Positions 1 to 9,430 of a stretch of DNA of 48,545 nt are shown one piece after another. Below the pieces are notes generated by a model. That model was not told the origin of the DNA. It saw nothing but the letters and a program-made list of their open reading frames with translations, and searched no databases. The stretch is taken from assembly GCA_000349905.1 (NCBI GenBank), contig KB722757.1, positions 146,705-195,249 on the forward strand, read 5' to 3'. Position 1 is the first letter of the stretch. Every line of letters begins with the position of its first letter. The position numbers were made by a program, and so were the translations under genes. The stretch is from Volvariella volvacea V23. Lineage: Eukaryota > Basidiomycota > Agaricomycetes > Agaricales > Pluteaceae.

Positions 1-36
1 CACTAACGTATAACCACCCGACGGGTATCTCCAGAT

Positions 37-123
37 ATGTCAAAACCACAATCATCAACACGGCCACCACTACCCCAGCTGCGCAAGGCTCACAGCAATA
101 TAGTAGCAAGATGGTACACCAAA
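37..123 (+). other. Out-of-frame N-terminal stretch of flippase 1 (apparent -1 frameshift)
   Basis: ATG 37 opens a frame (MSKPQSS...ARWYTK) that matches the start of the second flippase (MTKKTT...AAWYSK). The matching text then continues as [10 protein letters not shown] in another frame. The break lies at the A-run 121-123 (ACC AAA TGG versus an expected ACC AAA xTG GCT). One base appears to be missing there. It may be a real mutation or an assembly or sequencing error. The cytosolic N-terminus is not catalytic, so initiation at 111 or 123 could still give a working enzyme. Confidence 0.75.
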
Positions 124-3100
124 TGGCTGCCTTCAACATTGAGTCTCTATTCGCCCGAAAACGTGAGCCAGGACCACCGAGAACCATATACGTCAATCAG
201 GATCTACCAGAAAGCTTCTACGACAATTCGAGTAGACGAAAAGTCAAACGTGAACATGTATATACCCCGAACCAAGTTATTACCTCGAAATATGACATTT
301 TCACATTTCTACCGAGGAACCTGCTGGAGCAGTTCAGACGGGTGGCGAATCTGTGAGTATTGTGTTCCTTTTCGTTCCGCCTCTGGATGTAGGGTCATGG
401 GAGAGGGCGCGCGCTCGTTGGGGGCACTATGGTTATAAGGCTGTGTTGACGTAGCTGCGCTGGTGGTGGGGGTGTTGATCACGTCAGTTACCGGGATTGA
501 TGATCTCATTGCTTTTTTTATATTCCTCGATGGTCTGCGGCAACAGGTTCTTCTTGTTCATTGCCATTCTGCAGTTCCTTCCATGGTTCAGCACAATTTC
601 GCCTGCTGTGGCAATATTACCCTTGATCATCATCCTGGCCGTCACAGCGCTAAAGGACGGTTACGAAGATTGGAAGCGACATCAGTCAGATAAACGCGTC
701 AACCATAGTGTCACACAAACGCTTCGAGGACCTGCATGGAAGAATCCAAACGCAATGAAATCTAAAAGCAAAACATTCGTCCGTGGTTTGATTCCGGGGA
801 ACCGCGGGAGAACGAGTAGGCATCCCGTTGCTACTACAACGTGCGTTTCGGGCTCAACGGAGTGCTGTAACTTGTTTTACTAGGTACCAAGTCCGTAGAA
901 TCCGACATCGAAGGCCTTCAATGGGAACAAACTCTATGGGAAGATATACGAGTAGGAGATATTGTCAAAATAATGGACAACGAAGCTATACCCGCTGATA
1001 TCCTAATATGCTCAACTTCGGAAGAAAACGATGTTGCATTCGTGGAAACTAAGAATCTCGATGGAGAAACGAACCTGAAATCAAGGAATGCCGTTTCTGC
1101 TCTAACTCACCTCAAGGATCTTAAAGATTTCGCGAAAAAGGAGAATGCGTTTTCAATCAATTGTGACAGGCCGGATACAGACATGTATAGGTTTAATGGG
1201 ACGGTCACTATACACGGAGAAGTATCACCTGTTGACATTTCGATGATGCTTCTGAGGGGAACAGTGCTGAGAAACACGAGTTGGGTGATTGGCGTCGTTC
1301 TTCTGACAGGTTTGGACACGAAGATCGTCATGAATTCTGCTGTGACGCCGAGTAAGAGAAGCAAGGTCGAGAGGCAAATGAACCCCCAAGTGCACGTATT
1401 ACCCGCTTTCTTGCCTTCGAAATGCTAACACTTCTGTTCTCTTCAATAGTTTTCTCAACCTGGGTCTTCTTGCGGTGATGGCTACGGCATGCGCGATCGC
1501 TGATGCACTCCTGGAACAGAGATATTACCCGCTAGGTGCACCTTGGCTCTTTGGTGCGGATAGGAATGACGACAACCCGAGGATAAACGGATTAATCACC
1601 TTTGTTTATTCCCTTCTGACGTCAGTATCTTCCTTCCCCCACAATCGTAGTCTATTACACGGACCCTGACCTCACTATTTTCTCTTCCCTTCCTCTTTCC
1701 TTTTGCAACTCGAAACTGAAAACCAAAACAGGTTCCAGATCGTTGTGCCGATTTCTCTGTACATCTCGTTGGAATTCGTGAGGACGTGTCAAGCCTTGTT
1801 TATTTATCTTGATGGGGATATTTATTACGAGAAGGCGGATCAACCTACTATTGCCCGCACCTGGAACCTGTCGGATGATTTGGGACAGATTGAGTACATC
1901 TTTTCAGATAAAACGGGTACCTTAACACAAGTTAGTATCTGCGTCTCCATTTGAATTTCCGTCGTATTGACCGCATGACAGAATTCCATGGTGTTCCGTC
2001 AGTGCTCGATCGGTGGAAAAATGTACAAAGGCGAAACGACATACGCTTCAACCCTACCTGGGACATATACCAAATCGCCGCTTTCGTCAACAACGGACAA
2101 CAATCTTGAAGCAGGTTACGAGCCTCCTACACCTCAACCCCAACCATCGTCATCTTCATCGCAAGTCGAGCCTCTAACTCCCGGATGGTCAGTACGCCCA
2201 CCTACCTCTATGATTACGGGCGTACGCGACGAAATCAAGCCGGAAGAAAGCATCAGTACTGATGGAAAAGAAGAGAAGAAGGAAGAAGTTTTCAGGTTCT
2301 CGGATACGATGCTCCAACATGACCTCGTACAAGCTACTCTAGCTGAACCAGGTTCTGAAGCGGCTCATCATGCTCGCGCCTTGAACGGATTTTTCACCGT
2401 TTTAGCTTTGTGCCATACGGTTTTGACGTCAGTCAATCAGGAAACGGGAGAACTCACTTATAAGTCTCAGTCTCCCGATGAAGCTGCCCTGGTTCAAGCT
2501 GCTGCTGATGTTGGGTTCGTCTTCCGCGGTCGCGAAAAGGAAATCCTCACTATGACTACGCCGTTCACTGAAGAAGGCGAAGTGGAGAGATACGAGCTGT
2601 TGAACATTTTGGAGTTTAGCAGCGCGAGGAAGAGGATGAGTGTTATCGTGAGAAAGCTGGACGGGGATGACAGGAGGATCATGTTACTGAGCAAAGGAGC
2701 GGATAATGTCATTTTTGCTAGGTTGAAGGACGGACAGGACACGTTCAAGGCACTGACGGATCAACATCTGAGCGAGTTCGCGAGGAGCGGGTTGAGGACC
2801 TTGACTTTGGCATACCGTGTCTTGAGTGGTAAGCATTCTCCAGTGCGTCGTGGTTGGGGATATAGTGCTGACGAATTCGAAATGATTTTTTGTAATTAGA
2901 GGAGGAATACGCTAGCTGGGGTCAGAGATACTACAATGCCACAATCTCAATGGACGATCGAGAAGGCCAAGTCGAAGCTGTATCAAGTGAAATCGAGCAG
3001 AACTTACGTCTGCTCGGTGCTACTGCCATCGAAGATCGTCTGCAAGATGGCGTACCGGAAACTATTGCCGACCTTCTCTTGGCCGGGATCAAACTCTGGG

Positions 3101-5408
3101 TTCTTACTGGTGATAAGATGGAAACAGCCATTGGTGAGTGGGCAGTCGCTCCTCCTTTTCTGGTTGTGGTTCGAATGGACTTACGTTTGGTCGATTGCAT
3201 AGCCATCGGACGAAGCACAAACTTGATATCCCCCGAATCCAATATTATCGTTCTGAGAGGCAACCCGGATGGCAAATCCGTAGCTGATCAAATGACGGAC
3301 GCATTAGATATCATCGATCCAAGCTCGACTTTCCAGCAACAGCAACAGCAAGCTGCTAGACGGTCGCGAACGTCTTTGGTCAATGGACTTGCATCGCGCG
3401 TTGGCGGTGGGGAACAGGACTATGCGCTGAGAAGGATCAATACAGGTGTTTCTTCGCTTGTCGGTGATGGAAATGGCGAGAGACCTGGTGGTTTCGTCCT
3501 GGTAGTTGATGGGGCGGCTTTAGCAGAGGTTCGTTTTTCTTCTTTTGTGCGGGCGATTCAGGTGATATTCATGCAGTGTGATTATGGTTAGGCATTCGAG
3601 AATGACGAAAGCAAGCACGCGTTATTGGTGCTCGGAATGCAATGTGATGCTGTTATCTGTTGTCGTGTCTCGCCTTTGCAAAAGGCTTTGGTCGTGAAAT
3701 TGGTCAAGGATGGACTTGATTCGATTTGTCTTGCGATCGGTGATGGTGCGAACGACGTTAGCATGATCCAGGCAAGTGCTTTATATTGAATTTGCGAGTC
3801 AAGATTTTTGGCTAATGGTGCATATAGGCAGCTGATGTTGGTGTTGGTATCTCTGGTGAAGAAGGCTTGCAAGCTGTCAATTCTTCAGATTACGCCATAG
3901 CACAATTCAGGTATCTGAAGAAATTGGTCCTCGTTCATGGCCACTGGTCTTATGCTCGTAACGGCGTGATGTGAGTTGCATCCTGCACATATAACTACCC
4001 CGTGTTAATTTCCTTTATAGGATCTTGAACTTCTTCTACAAGAACATCGTTCCTGTGGGCGTTTTGTTCTGGTTCCAAATCCACGATGCTTGGAGTGCAA
4101 ACTAGTGAGTTCCATTTGACGCTTCTTCATTCTTTGCATTCTGATGATCTATACAGCGTGTTCGACTATATCTACATTCTGTTCTGGAACTCGATATGGA
4201 CCGTGGCACCTGTCGTCGGGATCGGCTTGTTCGACCGATTCTTGGGTAAGTCGAAATTAAATCCAAATTAAATTGCCTTTAAATGACGCCCCTTTAGATT
4301 CTTCTGTGTTGATGAAGTTCCCTGAGCTTTACCATTATGGTCGTACCGGAAGTTGGTTCGGAATTAAGCCGTTCGCAGTATATATGTTTGATGGAGTGGT
4401 TCAGGTAAATTATTTATTCTCTACATGCCACTTAGGTCTGACGTTATTATATATTTTAGTCTGCAATCATATATTTCCTAATTTTGTATACCTACTGGAC
4501 TACATCATCCCGTACTGATGGATTCGCTGTCAGCCAATATGAGTTCTCAACGGTGAGTGTTAGATCGTTGACTGCACGAGGCAAATATACTGATTTGGTT
4601 AACGTAGACGATGGCCATCACTGCGGTTGTCGTTGCGGATATATTTACGGGTTTGAACAGCACTGCATGGTCAGCATGGATATTCTTTGCTGTTTTTATT
4701 GGTATCATTGTCGTTTGGGTCTTCACCGTAAGTTTCCGTTGTTCTCAGCACGAAGTGTCATCAATATGATGATCTTTGTAGGCCATCTACTCCGCTATTT
4801 CCCCAGGTTATGCGGTTACATTCCTCTTCGGAACAAACTTCTTCCTCTGGCGCTCTGCGTACTTCTGGCTCTGCTTCCTCCTCACGTTCACCCTCTCTCT
4901 CACGCCACGATACCTCTATAAAGCCTGGAGAACGTCGTTCGCACCAACCGACATCGAAATGGTCAGATACCTACACAAACAAGTTGGCGATGCAGGATTA
5001 GACGACCTCCGGATGAACAAACGCCCAACTCGACCAACTCTATCAAGAAATGCATCAGCTTCCTCGTTCTCCGCGTCAAGAAGCCGAGTCTCCCTGGCCC
5101 AGGCCCAAAACTCTCGCCCACAATCCCAAGTTGGACAATTCTCGGCGTCTCAACAGCAGTTACAAGGTTTGAACCCTATGATGATGGCCAGCACGACTGA
5201 CATGTCTACTGGATTGCCGCATCCTGAACGTGGATTCGGGTTCTCCATGGAGGAGAATGGAGTGGCGTTACAGAGGATGCAGACGCATCTGTCGGAGAGA
5301 CATGCTAGTCAGCAGAATCTGCCTAGGAGGGGTGCGACTGGGAAGACGTCGATGTTCTCGTTGAGGAAGTTGAAGCATATGTCGAGCTTGCATAGAAAAG
5401 CTTCATGA
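111..5408 (+). CDS. P4-type ATPase, Dnf1/Dnf2-like phospholipid flippase (paralog 1)
   Basis: This is a multi-pass ATPase that by family flips phospholipids from the outer to the cytosolic leaflet of plasma or Golgi/endosomal membranes. I read 16 exons: 111-352, 547-815, 884-1391, 1450-1620, 1732-1930, 1982-2828, 2900-3133, 3203-3528, 3592-3771, 3828-3970, 4021-4104, 4157-4245, 4298-4404, 4460-4552, 4608-4727, 4782-5408. They sum to 1412 codons with consistent phases. Seen motifs are PISL in TM4 ([10 protein letters not shown]), the phosphorylation motif DKTGTLTQ (D456), [16 protein letters not shown] (816-823) and [11 protein letters not shown] (982-992). The TM1-TM2 hairpin (SPAVAILPL) resembles Dnf1 more than Drs2. 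A CAG/CAA tract encodes six glutamines near 3334-3351. Family partners are Cdc50/Lem3-type subunits, not seen here. The true start is probably ATG 37, but a one-base shift near 121-123 separates it from this frame, so ATG 111 is used. Two introns (after 1391 and after 3771) need GC donors. Confidence 0.93.
3772..3827 (+). other. GC-AG intron in flippase 1 (MIQ|AADVG)
   Basis: The coding text reads ATG ATC CAG, then GCAAGT, then ...CATATAG, then GCA GCT GAT. Splicing at CAG|GCAAGT restores the conserved P-type ATPase stretch [18 protein letters not shown]. The canonical alternative (GTGCTT donor at 3776 with acceptor CAG 3829-3831) would give ATDVG, with a poor donor. The second flippase has the same non-canonical intron at the same codon. 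Confidence 0.85.
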
Positions 5409-5900
5409 TTTGGATATTGGATTTGAAGTCGCGCTTCATTTTTTTTTCTTTCTCATACTCTCTTCTGGGTTGTTTTCCTTTTATTTTTTAATTAGACAGG
5501 GCCATTTGAAGGTGTTCCCCATTCTCATTTCCCCCTTTTTCTCGCTTCGGTCTCCGTTTTCTATCGCTGCTTCCACATCTCGGCTACGATTATTTATCAA
5601 CCCAGCTCACTCTGACACTGCATCTATCCCCTGTATTACTCGAACAGATTCACGCTTGGTTACGCCCTTTATCGCTTTATTCGTTCGTTTACGATTTAAT
5701 GATTGCTCTTATCAGTTGTTTTTATTAATACAATCACGATACAATGACACTGATTTGATTCAACTTGTCGCGTAGAAGTAGTCCGTCTAACTGTATGATC
5801 TGGTTAAGCATGAACGGGAAATTGTAGCTTGAGATGTACCAAGTCATTGGTCCAACAATTAAACCCACAGAAACATCGACATTCACCCGCACCGAGATGT
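5409..5900. other. Intergenic stretch between convergent 3' ends
   Basis: This is T-rich, low-complexity sequence after the flippase 1 stop. It probably holds the 3' UTRs of flippase 1 and of the minus-strand small gene. I see no gene or RNA in it. Confidence 0.6.
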
Positions 5901-6373
5901 TCATTCTTCTCGATTGAGAGCCTTGATGAGACCCTCTTGGAAGGGATCTCCAATTTCTAGTCGACATCGTATCAACAACCAAACCCAGAGACTTGATCGG
6001 AACAACCAGTATCCTCACCTCGTCTCAAATACTCCACCAAGGCAACATCAACCAAATCGTCTCTCGTCCCTCTCCTACCTCCCTCCCCAGCAGGTGGATA
6101 ATCATAGTTGCCACTCCCTTGAGAATGGGGATTCCTCGCCGCCGGCTCTCCCCTCCTGCGCGATTTGGCATCCCTGGGCCCGCCATGGCCACCTGCAGCC
6201 AGGCCTCCGGGCAGACGACGTTTTCCCCCTGACGTCCCGGGGACTGCGCCCATGAGGCGCTCCAGGAGCTGCGTTGCGACGGGCTGGGTCTGGTGAAAGT
6301 TGATCTCCTCTGGGGGTGGTGAGGGCGAGGAGGGTGTGGAGGTGGGGGAATCGCCATCTAGAGATGAATTCAT
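5901..6373 (-). CDS. Small protein of unknown function, 136 aa
   Basis: I do not recognise this family. Two exons (complement 6019-6373 and 5957-5901) are joined across a 62-bp GTGAGG...CTAG intron and sum to 137 codons including the stop. The N-terminal two thirds is disordered: Ser/Pro-rich (SPTSTPSSPSPPPEE), then Gly/Arg-rich. A compact helix-like patch (PVATQLLERLMGAV) precedes it. The C-terminus (VALVEYLRR then EIGDPFQEGLIKALNREE) is well formed only after splicing, which supports the model. Having helical patches at both ends of a disordered linker would suit a small adaptor or complex subunit, but that is inference. It lies between the two flippases and is convergent with flippase 1. 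Confidence 0.65.
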
Positions 6374-7042
6374 GGTTGTATCAGCTTGAGGGTCCCTGGA
6401 TTAGACTGACTGGTGCTGAGCAGAATGTGTGACGCGTGACGCATATCACGAGCGTGTGATGTCACGGGCGTCTAAGATGCGCTTGGCTGAACCTAATCAT
6501 AACACGTTTCGATCCTCAGAGGGCGTGCTGTAGATGAGTTCACTCGGACTTCCCTCGTAGGGGCAATGCTGTTCAGCTGCACAAAATAGGAGGCTTATAC
6601 GCAGGGTTAGGGACTCCTGATCAGCTGCCCGTGCGCCGCAGTGGGCGGCACCTCAATACACGGAATCTCCGGCAGTCTGGTGGCCTAGTGCTGTATCCCA
6701 GGTGACTACCCTATGGTTTTCTCCTGAACAGTGCAACTCCAGCCTGGCGAAAATTCTCAGGGATGGGCGTCGTTACACAGCACTCAGCCCGGGTTCTCGG
6801 GGGAACCTGATAACCAATGTGATCTTGTGAAATAGATCGAAGGTTGGCCCGATTGCGGTGAATCTTGTGGGACTCACGGAAACCGTGTAGCGTGCCATCT
6901 GTATTCGGAGGATTTCACAATGGAGCCATGTCACCTTGGGTTCGCAGCTCTATAAATCCCACTGCCGAGGATACTCAGTTTCGTGCCTCTCGCTTCCCTT
7001 TTGCTGTCTAAACCCTGCTCATCGACATCCCTCCCGGCCAAC
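6374..7042. other. Divergent intergenic/promoter region
   Basis: About 670 bp between the divergent starts of the small minus-strand gene and the DUF7918 gene. It should hold both promoters. Apart from the TATA-like element at 6951 I see no gene. Confidence 0.6.
6951..6957 (+). promoter_or_regulatory. TATA-like element upstream of the DUF7918 gene
   Basis: TATAAAT lies 92 bp upstream of ATG 7043, a plausible core promoter distance for a fungal gene with a short leader. Confidence 0.5.
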
Positions 7043-8612
7043 ATGCTGCAGTACGGAGACTATTCAGCATGGGTCACCATTGAAGGCAACATGGCTCAGG
7101 CATACCAAATCACCTATGACCATACAAACCACTCAGCGACATGCTGGATCGCTTCAGAAGCTGGAAGGGTACGCCTCTAATCTTCTCTCATCCATGTCCC
7201 ATCTCCTAACCATGACCCTTGTCACTACCTCTGGCCCCCTTCCCACACACAGAAATTCGCAGTTAATTGGAAAAGCGCCCGTCGAGAGCTCCCACTTCAA
7301 GGCCTCGTAGTCATCGATGGAATGGAATGTGAAACCCATGTCATGCTGGACGCTCCCTGTTACCCCAATCGACCCAATTCCGTCGGTGTATCCTACGCAC
7401 GCACATCTGATTACACTCGGAGAGACTTCATGTTTTCTGCTATCCAGGTAACGGGTAAGTTGCATCCATCCAAATTCTCCGACCGCTTACCATTCCCCGG
7501 GTCCGAAGTTCTTGACCATTCTCGGTTCAAGACTTTTCACGCATGTGCATTTTGTGCTGATTATAACCCCCCTGTTGGATTTCAGATAGTGATGAATACC
7601 TGCACACCGTTGACAGCAATTATCAATTCGGCGTTATTCGCCTTGAGCTATGGCTTCTACATGTGGTCGACGTCACAACAAAACTATTGCCACATCAACA
7701 CGGTCGACCAGTGCTCGAAGGACAGGTAGTGCACGAACGGTCCAAAAAAGCCGGAACCCATCATGTCAAGTGAGTGTTTTCTCACTTCTTGAATCTCCAT
7801 TCTTGCCGTACCGATTTGGCACATCTATGAATTCCACGTTTCCTTGGCCATACTGACATGTGACAATTTCTTTGCATCCAGATATGGCGAAGAATACCCC
7901 TCACCACAGCCGACAGTAGACCTCGTACAAGGATACAGAGTCAACGACAAGCCCTTCCTCTCCTTCACCTTCCGCTATAGACCGCTGTGTACGTCATTTT
8001 CGTTATAAATTTTTTGGGTTTTACATTTTTACTGAAACGTCCCTCATCTGTCTCCTTTTGGCTATTCCCAACCGTAATGGATCATTATCGCATTTTCTCC
8101 TCGACGTCGACGTCCGAACACCCACATCTCCTTCCACCCCCTGTCGAAAAACATCCGATAAATCGCGCATTTTTACACGATCTGCACATGGGGCGATTGC
8201 CACGTTATTAACCGCCGGTATACCCAAATATGGCTCCCTTCATCTGCGAATTTTTCCTTCTTTTTGGGAACGGACGCACATGGGCGATATACCACACATG
8301 CAGCAATGCTGATGGCAAATGGCATTGCGCCGCGTTCTCAGCCACACAGTTTGGAAGAAGAACGACGAGCAGAAGAAATCAGGGCACTCGAGGTACGTCA
8401 CGTCTTCCCTCCCACCTGCCCACTCTTATCGTCCCATCACCGCTCACGCTCGTCGTTCCAACTACTTGCCACAGGAACGCCTGAAAGCCCTCAAATCCCA
8501 ATCTCGACAAAACACAATATCACCGCCTGCTGGTAGCAGAAGGAATTCGCGGCAAAACAACAAACCCCTCGTCAAGTCCGAACCCGAAGTAATAGACCTC
8601 ACTTGCCTGTAG
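7043..8612 (+). CDS. DUF7918 family protein with C-terminal SUMO-interaction-like motif
   Basis: Six exons (7043-7168, 7253-7454, 7586-7769, 7882-7988, 8304-8392, 8475-8612) sum to 282 codons (281 aa). The domain text matches the DUF7918 family common in Agaricomycetes: an opening YSAWVTIEGN, TCWIASEAGR, W...GLVVIDG, TRRDFMFSAIQ, DSDEYL, VHERSKKAGTHHVKYGEE and FTFRYRPL. The last exons encode a charged helical stretch (SLEEERRAEEIRALE) and a Ser/Asn-rich tail ending SEPEVIDLTCL. VIDLT fits the SUMO-interacting motif pattern. The biochemical function of the family is unknown to me. Intron 4 (7989-8303, 315 bp) is much longer than the others. Confidence 0.9.
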
Positions 8613-9430
8613 CCCATAGCCTTAAGTCCACATCTCGCTACTCGGTCAAAATGATTTAACCAAGCTAGCGTCGTTGATTCCCCCGGGATTATGGAGAATC
8701 TACGGAGATTCTTGTATATCCCTTGCTGATACGTTGCATCATTATCTCCTCCTTCGTTTCGAAGAACTGTTGCCCTTGATCTGCTACTCGCTTTCTTACA
8801 AAAAGTTCTATAGCGTCTTGTGTATGAATATTGTACTACCGCAGGGACCGACATTGTATACGGCTCTCATAGTTTGCCAATACATCTCCGATACCTTACT
8901 AGAGTCCATCCACAGCACTGATATTCAATTTGGTGTGGATCATCCAAAAAAGCGGTATGGGATACACACTAGGATACGATATACAAAGTTCGGTTCATAG
9001 CCAGAGCACGTGTGTGTAAGAAAGCCGGGTACGATGGAAAGGGGACGTGAACTGAGGTGGGCGTGATACAGTCTCGTGGATGTGTGGTTGGTTGTGGGGA
9101 TGGAGGTTGTGCGTGTGTGCGAATGTCGTGGAGGAAGCATGAAAGCGATTCAGTAGGTTTAGGAATCTTAGACGAAAAACGTGAAAACGGTGAACGAAGT
9201 GCAAAATGGAGAGGTTGATGGTGTACAAGTGAAGTAGAAGCGGATGGGGGGTGAAAGCAGGAGAGGACGATTGCAAGACGTGATGTAAAACCAATACCCA
9301 AACTTGACAAAATCTAGTAATTAGGAATGAGAATACGAGAGCGAAAACAAAAATAGAAAGGGAATAAAAAACGATTAGTTTAGTAATAGTACAAACGAGG
9401 ATGAGGTTGGTTGCTTGGAGAGAGCAAATG
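8613..9430. other. Intergenic stretch between convergent 3' ends
   Basis: About 820 bp between the stops of the DUF7918 gene and flippase 2. It is likely two 3' UTRs plus spacer. No gene is supported here. Confidence 0.6.
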
